Below are positions 46,643 to 56,541 of a stretch of DNA of 64,000 nucleotides, piece after piece. The position numbers were made by a program, and so were the translations under genes. This stretch comes from Welwitschia mirabilis (Eukaryota > Gnetophyta > Gnetopsida > Welwitschiales), in NCBI GenBank assembly GCA_051453625.1, contig JBOZIK010000001.1, forward strand, positions 135,718,673 to 135,782,672, read 5' to 3'. The notes beneath the pieces were generated by a model. That model worked only from the letters and a program-made list of their open reading frames with translations, was not told where the DNA came from and ran no database searches. Position 1 is the stretch's first letter, and every line of letters starts with the position of its first letter.

Positions 46643-48360
46643 GTATGTGAAGGATGATGTTAATTATTTTAATACTATTAAAGTTTCTTGGAAGAATGTT
46701 AAGGTTAAGGGAAATTAAATAAAATTTAATTTAAAGTAGTCTAGGAAGCATGCTAAGAATCGAATAGCCAATGTACGACTTAGTATCAAGAGGCTATTAC
46801 AATTACACCATTAAGCATGTGCCAATGATGAATTATTTCACCTAAAAAAAAAGCCTGTACAATTTAGCTTTATCATGAGTATTTATTAATTGATCAAATG
46901 AGTTGTGCACATGGAAGAGAAACACCTGTGAAGCAAATGCAATAGTGATTGCAGGGGAATGGCAAAGGATTAACGCACAGCTTGAGATGAAAATCTTCTT
47001 AGCTAGCATTGGATATTATTAGAGTGTAAAATGCATTAGCATTTTGGGAGGCCAACACAATGAGAACTTTAATCATTGATCTTTAATGCCCTACCCTTCT
47101 CCCAAGCTTGTTATCTCATAGCTTATCCATGACTCTTTACAAGGTAGTAGACGATACATTAATGCCTAAGGATTGATATCCTTTAAATGTTTCCTTGATA
47201 CTGAAATGCATCTATAAACTAATAAATGCTAATAAATCTTGAGACATTTATGAAAGCATAAGAAAGACACTTTAGATCATTAAACCCCTAGAAAATTTGA
47301 ATCAATATTAATCAAATGCCTTAAATAAAAAATGTTAGATGTGTTATGTTGAAAGTACATTTAGATAATCGAATCAAGAGTTGATTAGGCATATTGCTTC
47401 TTCCCTCATATAGTGCTCCTTTCTCTTCCCTTGTAGTGCATCATCTCCTTCTCATTTCATAAATTTAGTGCTCTCTACAAACGTGCCTTGAGGACCTTCT
47501 TGGGTTTCTTTTACTGTAACGCTTCTCATTTATCATTTTATTTTACCTCTAGAAAATGTGCAAGGGCCTTCATCGAGACTGTATTTTGTGAAAGGATTTG
47601 AGGAAAAAAGATTATAATGGAGTCCAATGTTTTATGTGTTCGAATTCATGTTTTGAACTGGCTATTAGATGTTTAATGTTAATCAAGTTGGAGAACATTT
47701 TCGTAGTTGATTCTTTTTCAATCTTCATTTCTTACTTTTGTTTACTTATGTATATCCTTGAAATGCTCATTATCCCATGTAGTACCTATGTGATTTAACA
47801 TTAATCATTAGCATAATGCCTTCCTCAAATATTTTCTTATACATTATTATCTACCTCCATAACTAACCATCTCAGCTGAATGTGAACTGTGCTAGAGCCA
47901 TTATTCTTTGAGTAAAAAAAAAAAAGAACTAAATAAAGAATTATTTTTGTTAATAGAGTGAATCTGCTCTTCTATCATAGCTTTTTATTCTTTGATCCGC
48001 ATACTTTATCCCTTTACCATTACTCCCATTGGGTGCATTGCCCTTGTTGTATGGCATTCTTATCTTTCATAGTGCTCCTTCCCTCACATGGCATTAATGT
48101 CTCTTATGTGATATACCTGCATGCAACCCCTTCTCCTTATGGAATCATTGCGAATTTGTTTTTCTTGCTCCATTTTCTTTGCATATCTTTTTTGGTTAGC
48201 ATACATGATTTTATTTAGAATAGCAGACTTAATCATGGATTAGCAGAATGTGAGCATACTTCTATCAACACTTGATCCAATCAAATTCATTCACATTACC
48301 TTTTCATCATCAAGTCACCTACCTATTCCTACGTCTTACTTAGTAACCCTTTCATTTCAG
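46643..48360. other. Element F LTR, unassigned middle
   Basis: No partner copy in the window to test whether this belongs to the LTR. Frames 47598-47798 and 47958-48218 (plus) are hydrophobic but unmatched. 47390-48230 has somewhat higher C content and could be a separate insertion. Confidence 0.4.
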
Positions 48361-48475
48361 CTAAGTATACCTTAGTGTAGTGGTTAAGTTATTAAAACAT
48401 TAATAGCAAGGTCATAAGTTTAAGTCCTAGTGAAAGCATGAACATGATTTTTTTTAATAATAATAGAATAATAAT
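48361..48475 (+). repeat. tRNA-derived SINE
   Basis: Good Pol III promoter match: A box TAGTGTAGTGG at 48373-48383 and B box AGTTTAAGTCC at 48417-48427, about 34 bp apart. TAGTGAAAGCATG follows, then eight T and A+T-rich tail (TTTTTTTTAATAATAATAG). The layout matches plant tRNA-derived SINEs. The tail boundary is approximate and no clear target duplication was found. Confidence 0.6.
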
Positions 48476-49110
48476 TTGTGAAATAATTTGTAATTTGTTT
48501 TAAGTCCTTAGCCACCAACTCTTTCAACATTAATCTATAGCTGAGTTTGATATGAATTTAAGGATGGTTATCACATAAAAGTTGGGATTCAATAGCTATA
48601 ATATTATAACATAGACCTTCCTTTAATTCATTCAAATAAGAAAATATTGCCTTTTTTAATATCTTCATTCTTAGGAGTGTATACATAAGTATCATATAGG
48701 ATCTATTATGGTTTAATATATATCATTCATATAAATATTATATGAACTTCAACTTTAATATAATAAAATTGATGAGTAATTCTTCAAGTTTAGTTTTAAA
48801 TATAACTAAATGGATGGCACTTAATAAGTCTTTGGGTTGAGCATTATGTTACAGTTTTAGCTTAAAGTAAGTGTTAAACATTAACCCTCTTTTTATCATA
48901 CCATTTCTTTAACCATTCCACTTAACATTCTGCACTTTATTTAATGGATCGCATATCTAATTTAGATGTATTAGATTATGACCCATGTGATCTAGTAAAT
49001 TTTAGTTATGTGGTAGATAAGTTTAATAAAGTGTGGTTATATCATCTTATTAGTTAATCTTTACCTCAAATAAAAATAGAATTTATAACTTCATCTTGTC
49101 TTAAAAAGGG
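48476..49110. other. Element F LTR, right part
   Basis: A+T-rich sequence between the SINE and the primer-site array. No separate feature seen. Confidence 0.4.
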
Positions 49111-49380
49111 CTAGTCTTACATTTTGGTATCAGAGCATCAAATTTGAAGACTTTTCAATTGTAGGAATTTGGGGTATTACATTTTGGTATTAGAGTGTCA
49201 ATTTTAAAGATCTTTCAACTATAGTAACTTGAGGTATTATAATTTAGTATCAGATCATCAATTCTGAAGATCTTTCAACTATAGGGAATTGGGTTATTAC
49301 ATTTTGGTATCAGAGCATCAATTTTGAATATTTTTCAACTATAGGAATTTGGGGTATTACATTTTGGTATCAGATCCTAG
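49111..49380 (+). repeat. 60-bp tandem array of the LTR/primer-site junction
   Basis: Four and a half head-to-tail units of exactly 60 bp. Each contains the LTR-end-like GGGTATTACA followed by TTTGGTATCAGAG, the iMet primer-binding site, then a leader piece (CATCAATTTTGAAGAT, TTTTCAACTATAGGAATT). Primer-site copies start at 49125, 49185, 49245, 49305 and 49365. Copies 1 and 4 are best preserved; copy 2 has TATTAGAG, and copies 3 and 5 end CAGAT. Only the last leads into CCTAGGTTGCG, the usual Tekay leader. The array was probably made by slippage or unequal exchange. Confidence 0.9.
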
Positions 49381-49582
49381 GTTGCGATTTTTCTAGGCAT
49401 ATTTGTTGTGAAGTCATATTAACATTAGAGTGCAGGTTGATGAACTTACTAGGCATAACTACTATCAGGTTTTCAAACTCACTAGGCATAAGTATTATTA
49501 GTTAATAAATTCACAAGGTTTAAATAGTATTAGGCTTAACAAATTAATTGGATTAACTATGTAACATGGGATTATGATTAAC
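49381..49582 (+). other. Element F leader
   Basis: Leader between the primer-site array and the first gag-like ATG. A degenerate CACTAGGCATAA/ACTAGGCATA motif recurs about three times (49400-49490). Confidence 0.5.
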
Positions 49583-49912
49583 ATGGCCTCAAGAAGGATA
49601 TTTAATAGACCAACTAAAGTTACAACTTTAGTAAATCCGGTTAGAAACTTAGTGGATGAGTTTATGAGCAAAACATTGAGTCAAAAGATAACAACTATAT
49701 TAAGAAAATGATGGTGTAACATAAGAGGATGAAATCTCCAACTTTCTAAGATGTTAACAACATGGAAAATTTAAAGTGTGATTGAATTTTGTATAAAACA
49801 AATTAAAATTATTCAACTTCACTACTCATCAACTTGCTAAAAAGTAACTTTATGATGGAATGTAAAAATATGATAAGATGTAAAGAGACTCTGATAATTA
49901 TTTCCAAGACTT
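49583..49912 (+). pseudogene. Element F gag N-terminal fragment
   Basis: ATGGCCTCAAGAAGG at 49583 opens a gag-like region with many stops. Its last part (about 49763-49912) is a second version of the gag text at 52347-52494, both encoding a decayed LFNFTTSQLVERVTL-type capsid helix. It is cut at 49914 by a CACTA-like terminus. Confidence 0.5.
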
Positions 49913-49913
49913 A

Positions 49914-50160
49914 CACTACTTGAAAATTTGGCTTTAAGATGTCTATTAAAATAAACACCTTGAATATACAGGTTTTTAAGGTGTTTACTTTAATAAACAC
50001 CTAAAATAAAGCTTATGCAAGAGTTATTTAAGGCATTTGTCTAGAAAAATGCCTTAAAACAAACTTTAAACTCCTTTTAAGATGTTTATTGAAATAAACG
50101 CATTAAATAATTTGTGTTTTTAAGGTGTTTAAAATAATCATCTTAAAGCACACCTAAAAA
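49914..50160 (+). mobile_element. CACTA-like (En/Spm) left terminus
   Basis: CACTACTTGAAAATTTGG starts like plant CACTA elements (CACTACAAGAAAA). It is followed by subterminal repeats of a ~25-bp unit in both orientations (AAGGTGTTTACTTTAATAAA, AATAAACACCT, AAGATGTTTATTGAAATAAA, GTTTTTAAGGTGTTTA), the hallmark of transposase-binding subterminal regions. The right terminus was not seen; it may lie in the 100-N gap at 52247 or be lost. No transposase is recognised. Confidence 0.6.
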
Positions 50161-50195
50161 AGTAACTTCAAATCTCATTCACACAATTTATTTTT

Positions 50196-50930
50196 GTGCT
50201 TCAAATAGGTGTTATGGTTAAAAGTTGATCTTTCTAGTGTGGATACTATAGCTTTCATGAAAAACTAGAAAGTTTCTTCAATGTTTACCTCTACTTCAGC
50301 TCTTAAGAAAGGCTGTGATGATGAAAACATAGGAGGTAATGTGCTAGTGCTGAGGTTAAGGGCATGTCTCCTTAGAAGCATGGCTTTAATCCTACGAATT
50401 TATATAGTCTAGGAAAATTAAATCTTACTTTTGGAGTTGCAATTGGTTTTGCATTGACTCCACATCAAGTTTTAAACCTCATTTCTTCTTTACAAAATGT
50501 TATTTTCATATCATGCTTCAAATAGGCATTAGGGTTTTTGTTGATCTTTCGAGTGCAGCTACTATGGATTTCATGGGAAGCAGAAAGTTCCTTCAATTTT
50601 TGCCCATGCTTCAGCTCTTAGGAAAGGTTGTAATGATAAAAAGAACACCAATTTGGTAATGGACATTATTTTGGAGGATTTATTAGTAGAGATAACTTTT
50701 AATGAAGTGGATCATGAAAAATGCAAGAGGCAATACACTAGTGCTAAGGTTAAGGAAATGGCTCCTCAAAAGCATGGCTTTAAGCCTACAAATTGTAGAG
50801 TCTGGAAAAACTAAATCTTACTTCTAGAGCTACAGTTTCTTTTACAATGACTTTGCATCAAGTTTTGAAAAATGTAAGGGTTTATCTCCCTCATTTCTTC
50901 TTTGTAAAATATTATTTTCATATTGTATTT
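50196..50930 (+). repeat. Head-to-tail duplication of a ~320-420-bp unit
   Basis: Copy 1 50196-50512 and copy 2 50513-50930 share GCTTCAAATAGG, TTGATCTTTC, CTTCAGCTCTTA, CTAGTGCT-AGGTTAAGG, AGCATGGCTTTAA and ACAAAATGTTATTTTCATA-type ends. Copy 2 has ~90 bp more in the middle. Copy 2 contains an open frame; copy 1 does not. Confidence 0.8.
50545..50814 (+). CDS. Unrecognised 89-codon open frame in a possible CACTA interior
   Basis: The frame between an in-frame TGA (50542) and TAA (50812-50814) is open for 89 codons, long for such stop-rich DNA. It has no early ATG, so it may be an exon-like or truncated piece. It reads as a basic, hydrophilic protein with patterns such as HASALRKGCNDKKN, VMDIILEDLLVEITFNEVDH, KCKRQYTSAKVKEM and KHGFKPTNCRVW. 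I do not recognise the family. The sister repeat at 50196-50512 keeps the SALKKGCDD part but has a deletion and stops. It could be a captured gene fragment or a CACTA internal protein. Confidence 0.35.
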   Translation, partial: SFECSYYGFHGKQKVPSIFAHASALRKGCNDKKNTNLVMDIILEDLLVEITFNEVDHEKCKRQYTSAKVKEMAPQKHGFKPTNCRVWKN

Positions 50931-52246
50931 CATTTTTGGTAACTATAATTTCCTAAGTTTGCTTACCACTTTCATTAAATGTTTTTTTGTCAATTCTCTA
51001 CCTATCCTTTATTGAGTTCAAGGTATTATTTAATCAAATGTTTAATGAGAATGAAAGGGTATTATTTCACTCTACAAAGTCCTAGAATGTAGCCCATGCG
51101 ATAATTTCTATCTTTGTTGTTTAAACTCTAAGTTTAGACTCTAAATTCAGAATCTAAAGCTAGAAGCATATAATCATAACTGTCATTTACCTCTTCATTG
51201 GGCACAAGGGAATTCTTATGAAAGATTTTGATCTTATTATAAAGCTAAAATATTTCAATTAAAATTAGAGGTTTCTTTTAATCTCTTCTTAATTCATTTC
51301 ACTATCTTTTAACCACCTCTGCATTCTTATTCATAAGTTAACTAATACTAAGAAAAGATTTCTTGATTCGAATTTTGGGAATACTTCTACTATGATGTCT
51401 ATCAATGAAACTGAGGCATCTAAAATTTTCCTTAACACATAGCTTTTACCATTATATGCATCTTGTTTTATTTTAAATCTAGACAACTATTATTTAGAAT
51501 GAGCAATAGAATAGAAAAATCAATCTTGGTAATAGGTCATAGGTATCTCTCCGAAATTTTTGCAAAGAAGAACTGATCAATCAACAAAGTTCACTTCCTA
51601 GTTGACTCCCTTTACTCTAAAGATGTGCTAATATCCCCTATCGATCTCCTTCTTCTATGGATGTACTCTTAAAGTTTTATAAATCTTACTCATAAGGACT
51701 TAAATCTCCTTAAGGCTACTGCCAAAAAAGCATTACAGAGTTCACACTTTAGTTTCTTTATTCTACATCCCCTATTTCAATTAATCGATGATCAAATAAC
51801 AGGGCTTCCCTATTTTAGATAGAGTAAATCTAGTAGCTATGGAGAGACTATTAAAAATGTTAGTGCCTTATTTGTGGTGATTAGGATAGGTTCACAAGCT
51901 TATTAATTGCAGGTTCTAAAGCTCAAGGAGAGAATTACTAGAGGAAGATAGACTCCAAAAATCTTTCTTAGCCTTAGTGCATAGACCCAATCTTGAATAT
52001 TTCAAATGTCGGTGCATAATCATATTGAAATTGCTAGTGCTATAGATTCGAAGTTTGTATCTCTGATATTAAGAAGATGGATTCTTTATCTTTGAATGGA
52101 CTAAAGCCACAGAAGAGTAGAAGGGATTTCAATCTATTGGTTTCTACTATGTTAAGTCTTTTAAGGGCTATGATCATGGAGATATCTATAGTGCCCCATA
52201 GATCTTATGACCATGGAGGAAGCTATCTATCTTCTAATCCTTGAGA
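50931..52246. other. Unassigned, possible CACTA interior
   Basis: 1.3 kb without a recognised domain. It lies between the tandem unit and the 100-N gap, so it may be interior of the CACTA-like element. Confidence 0.4.
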
Positions 52247-52346
52247 NNNNNNNNNNNNNNNNNNNNNNNNNNNNNNNNNNNNNNNNNNNNNNNNNNNNNN
52301 NNNNNNNNNNNNNNNNNNNNNNNNNNNNNNNNNNNNNNNNNNNNNN
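52247..52346. other. Assembly gap (100 N)
   Basis: Exactly 100 N, the usual placeholder for a gap of unknown size. The right end of the CACTA-like element may be inside. Confidence 0.99.
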
Positions 52347-52573
52347 GGAAGCATGGTTAATTGATATTTAAAACAAATTAGAATTATTCAACTTCACTAC
52401 TTCACAACTTGTTGAAAGAGTAACTTTATGATGGGATGTAGAAATATGGTAAAATGCAAAAAGACTTCGATCATTGCTTTTAACACTTATGAAATGGGAA
52501 TAATTTAAAATAATACATAGAGGTAGATACATCTTAGAATTTTTCATAAATGTGAAGGACAATAAGTTCTACA
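52347..52573 (+). pseudogene. Element F gag, middle fragment
   Basis: Decayed Ty3/gypsy capsid: AWLIDI, stop, NKLELFNFTTSQLVERVTL, then WDVEIW and KWE, stop, FKI, ending FFINVKDNKF. This matches the family order 'W...le..F......t..qkv..a...L.g.A..WW' then 'W..F...F...yf'. It breaks at 52573, where copia B was inserted, and continues at 61690. Confidence 0.65.
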
Positions 52574-53926
52574 TGTAGGATCAAGAATCCTAAAGGTGGG
52601 GTAGGGGGGAATACGATTCTAAAAATTTAATCGAATAAATTCATAAAAATAACTTTACTTAAAATAAAAACTAAAAAATTTATGCAAATAAACTAAAACT
52701 ATTTTTAAAAACTAAATAACAAAAAGCACAAAAATACTAATGAGAAGAACATAAGATCTATAATGGTTCAGGAAAACTCCTACTCCACTCTTGATGATCA
52801 GCTTCTATTCAAGCCTAATTTGAATCTCTGTTAATCTCTTTCTAGGTATTTTAAGTTTACCTATAACCTTTACAAATAGGCTTTTCTAAGGCTCAGTATC
52901 AACCTTTTGTAAGAAAGTAAAGTGATAATAATGGTATGCTGAAATGCATAGATTTCACCCAATCTTTAGCTCAAGAATGGTATTGCTACACTACTTTAGA
53001 AGATGGTACAATCTGAAAGTGTAGAGTACAATTAACTTGACCAAGTATGCAAAGATACTAATAGTTCTTGGTTCATCTTTGTTCAGGCATGAAACAGCAA
53101 CAAGTACAATGATTAATTTCAAAGAGATTCAAAAGTGGTACAGTGATTTTTATTCTTGGCAAATATATAGTAGACAACTTTTAGGGTTTTTACAAGTAAA
53201 ATGTCTTTCAATAGACATAAAACAAATTCATAAAGGCTAAAAAAACTCTCATTTTCATCCCAACTATATGACCCTTTAAAAGTCTGATTGACCTTATCTG
53301 GTGTTGTCACTGAAGTTGGTTACGCTCATGTTCTTCCCATCGATCCCTGTTTCTTATGGCTCCATGTCTGATCGACTCATCAGAGTTTGGTCAACCACTT
53401 ATCCAGTCGCTGGCATATTTATTTGATCATCCCCTTGGTCAAGAATAAATGTAACACTATTTTTTGCTGTAGGTCTGATTAACCCCATAAATGTCTAGTC
53501 AACCCCTTATTGACAAAAGGATGAATGTCACTCTAGGTTGCGTTAATCCCTCAGAATCTGGTTGATCCCTTGAAGATCAACTATAACGTATTAATGCATA
53601 GGTTTGGTCAACCCCTCAGGAATCNNNNNNNNNNNNNNNNNNNNNNNNNNNNNNNNNNNNNNNNNNNNNNNNNNNNNNNNNNNNNNNNNNNNNNNNNNNN
53701 NNNNNNNNNNNNNNNNNNNNNNNNNNNNNNNNNNNNNNNNNNNNNNNNNNNNNNNNNNNNNNNNNNNNNNNNNNNNNNNNNNNNNNNNNNNNNNNNNNNN
53801 NCAAATTGTTACAAATTCTTTTAGCTTCTAATCTATAATGATTAATATTTTCTGCATAAGATACAACATGTTTTGCTATCCAGAAAACATTAGTTTAACA
53901 TCAAATTGGTAAATAATAATTTAATA
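52574..53926 (-). repeat. Element B 3' LTR (left)
   Basis: Pairs with 60364-61689. Shared blocks include AAGAATCCTAAAGG, CCTACTCCACTC, GATGATCAGCTTCTATTCAAG, CTTTTGTAAGAAAGT, TTGACCAAG and CATCAAATTGGTAAATAATAA. It carries degenerate GTCGACCCCT/GGTCAACCCCT words every ~40-60 bp between about 53270 and 53620. A 177-N gap lies inside, and the aligned right LTR suggests the true missing length is about 130-180 bp. Confidence 0.92.
53625..53801. other. Assembly gap (177 N)
   Basis: Unknown bases within B's 3' LTR. The equivalent part of the other LTR is about 61450-61573. Confidence 0.99.
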
Positions 53927-53940
53927 ATCTCCCCATTTGC
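53927..53940 (-). promoter_or_regulatory. Element B polypurine tract
   Basis: Minus strand GCAAATGGGGAGAT directly before the LTR; the typical copia tract. Confidence 0.85.
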
Positions 53941-54481
53941 TACGGATGGCAAACATTTTCTTAGTTAAAAATATTAAATTTGGAGAAACTTCCCTCAACT
54001 AAATGCCTATTAATGTTTTCAAAAGATACTTAACATTTTATATCAAATAGGACATTTTCGAAAGATTCTAACTTGTGGCATAATTAAAACAATTTGTAGT
54101 ACAATTTGTAAAACATGAAAATGCCAAAATATATGTAATAAACAACATTTTAATCATGAATTTATTTAATAATCATAATATATAACAAAAATAAGAGTTC
54201 ATAATAAAAACATATGTGCATTAAAAATATCACATAAAAATTATAGTTCATAATAACTAAGTGCATTTTTATTACTGAAAGATGATCATTACACTAAAAA
54301 TTACTCATCAAGAGTAGATACAATTGAAAGTATCAAGATCAACTAACTAATTCTCCTCCTTTCAACATTAATGATAAAAAAACAAGAAACATAAGTAGAA
54401 AAATTTATAAAAACATAAGCACAAAAAGAAAGATCAATAAGATTCCTAGGCTTCCTCCTCTAATTCTTCTTTAGAATATTC

Positions 54482-55516
54482 TTATTCTTCCTCTTCTTCT
54501 TCATCGACAGCCTTTTGCATTGAGCTTTTAGCTTTCTCTAAAGTATTTGTAATCTTACACTTAGTTGTGATAAGAGCTTCTTTCATATGCTTGGTATGAG
54601 AGTCAATTCGCCTTAGGTATGAGAGAGTCTCCTCTGGTAAGGCTTGCTTGGGAGAAGGAGATTTTGAGGATTTCTTGTAACATACCAAAAAATGCATGTG
54701 AGATAATGTCACATGCCCAATGGCTAATATGGAGTTAAGAGTTTCTAGTTTTAGGTAAAACTGGACTCTATACTAATGAGAGAGATTAGCAATTAGCACC
54801 AAGTAGGGTAGAGCCCTAGTCCTGTGATATTCCAACTAGGAGATCATATTTTAAGTATTATGATAGGGGCATTAATATAATGTCTGTTTAATACCAAGTA
54901 CATCAAATAGACCCTATAGTTAAATATCTCATCACGATAACCCCACCAAAATCAAAAAATTATAGCTAAAGACTAAATGCAAAGACCTGTACTTTGGGGT
55001 AAGTAGAGAAGTAAAAAGGGTGTGTTTTCACCTATAAAACTTACCATAAATTTCTCTTATTACCTTTTCTTTATCTTACATAGAGTCACGAAGAGGTTAA
55101 AACTCATCATAGTCTCCTCTTAGAAGATTTGCAATGGCAGCAATGTAGTTTGCACTAATCCTTATTTTCTTCCTCAAAACTAGGGTTCCCAGAGTTACAT
55201 TATTGGCATCATAAGAAGCATTGCAATAGAACACCCTGATGAGAAAAGGATAGGTAGGTCCTAAAACATCAAAAAAGTAGGAAAGATTTAGATCTTGCAA
55301 AAGTTGGACCACATCTCTGAGCTCCCTTAACTCTGTAGTGGCTATAGCCCTTTCTTTGCACACTAGCTTCTTCTCAAACTTCTTAGTGAACTTGTCCAAA
55401 GCTTCTTCAAACATTTCTTGGTAGAAATAAAAAGGATTTATGGTAGTTATCTCCTTCTGATAGCTTGTGGAGGGACCCTCATCCATTACAACCATGTAGG
55501 AAGAGCTTGAAGACAA
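54482..55516 (-). pseudogene. Element B accessory ORF3 (Transposase_32-like)
   Basis: Sense with B's pol and downstream of it. A 139-codon piece (55516-55097) starts MSSSSSYMVVMDEGPSTS, has a charged helical stretch (EEALDKFTKKFEKK, RELRDVVQLLQDL), then FFDVLGPTYPFLIRVFYCNA, the family core 'P.LVr.FYaN', and LRKKIRISANYIAAIANLL. After a stop, shifted frames give YRVYLMYLVLNRHYINAP and IIILK, then a last open piece (54712-54482) with a Ser/Lys-rich part and acidic tail. It corresponds to plant Transposase_32 proteins, whose function is unknown. The position matches the env-like ORF of SIRE elements, but I see no signal peptide or clear membrane anchor. It is better preserved than its counterparts in A and C. 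Confidence 0.68.
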
Positions 55517-55804
55517 GAAAAATATGAAGGAGACACTAGATCTTAAGGAGATATATGGCTAGAAGATAATGAAAATGGTTTAGACTCCACTTTATTTTAA
55601 AACGAAGATCAATTAGGTGTGATTTTATAAAGAAATTGAGTTCACCAATAGTTCTACCACATTGTAACCTTACAGATCTGATCGATTAGTTTACGGTTTG
55701 ATAAGATTCAGGTGACTGGGTTTTTAGTCCAGTCGACTAACCTTCTCTAGTCGACTAAATCATAAATCTAGTCGACCACCTTGCAATTAGTTAGAGGATT
55801 AAGA
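55517..55804 (-). promoter_or_regulatory. Element B pre-ORF3 spacer with TCGAC words
   Basis: Noncoding spacer between pol and ORF3. At 55676-55790 it carries GATCGATTAG, CAGTCGACTAACC, TAGTCGACTAAATC and CTAGTCGACCACC, three of them exact or near AGTCGACT palindromes. The same motif family fills B's LTRs (for example near 61300-61370). Possible internal promoter/enhancer by analogy to the LTR; inference only. Confidence 0.55.
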
Positions 55805-56541
55805 AACAACTCCCAGTTTTTTCTAAGGATAAAGAAAATTGTTAAAATTTAGAGGTTTAATAAATATATCAGCAAGTTGACGATCTGTACTAATAAAATT
55901 CATAGAAATGTTTCCTTTTTCAACTTAATCTCTTAAAAAATGGTATCTTAGTTTAATATGTTTAGTTTTGGAATGTTGAACAGTATTTTTAGAAATATTT
56001 ATTACACTAGTGTTATTATAGAAAATAGAAACCTATTTAAAAATTATACCAAAGTCCTTTATCATTTCCTTCATCCAAAGGAGATAAGCACAATAACTCC
56101 CTATTGCAATATACTTGGCTTCTGCTATTAAAAGGGAAATCGATTTTTTATTTTTATGAGCCCATTCCACTAAGCATGATTCTAATAGAAAATAATTACC
56201 ACTTATGATTTTGCTATTATTCTTACACCCAGCCTAATCTCATTACTAAATCCTATAAGATTAAAGGATATCTTGATTAGGTACCACAATCCATTAACAC
56301 ATGTACTCTTTATATATCTTATTATTCTTTTTATTGCTTGTGAGTATGATTCTTTTGGTTGGGTTTGGTACCTTACACACACACCAACACTAAACATAAT
56401 ATCAGGTCTACTTATAGTTAGATATGATAAGCTTTCTATCATACTTTTATAAAGCTTTGAATCTACTAATTTTCCACCTTCGTCTAGACTGACTTTATAG
56501 GAAGTTGACATAGGAGTGTCAGTTATTTTAGAATTTTTCAA
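55805..56541 (-). pseudogene. Element B RNase H and pol C-terminus
   Basis: 56541-56203 is open for 112 codons: TDTPMSTSYKVSLDEGGKLV, then LYKSMIESLSYLTISRPDIM, ending in FSNEIRLGV (family FSDADYAG; the acidic residue reads Asn, a G-to-A change in sense). Downstream come ISLLIAEAKYIAIGSYCAYL, then HSKTKHIKLRYHFL and RQLADIFIKPLNF, standard copia ends. A few stops and frameshifts. Confidence 0.88.

Larger units (their letters stand above)
44056..49121 (+). repeat. Element F 5' LTR (very long)
   Basis: The first 275 bp align with 63726-64000 at roughly nine bases in ten. The right boundary is set by the primer site at 49125 (LTR end ...CTTACA). About 5 kb is long for an LTR, even for Tekay/Del. 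It includes a 504-N gap and a SINE-like unit, and may hide other insertions between 46600 and 48900. Only the first 275 bp are confirmed by the 3' copy. Confidence 0.6.

Noticed and set aside
47598-48218. Two hydrophobic frames as membrane protein genes
   Set aside because: T-rich DNA gives hydrophobic translations by default; no motif, no neighbour or splice context supports them.
49111-49380. CRISPR-like array
   Set aside because: Units are contiguous tandem repeats without unique spacers, and the repeated text is a retrotransposon primer-site junction in a plant genome.
50155-50165. Short MITE ending near 50160
   Set aside because: The internal ATCTTAAAGC is a subterminal inverted copy, but no terminal CAAGTAGTG follows, so no right end can be set.
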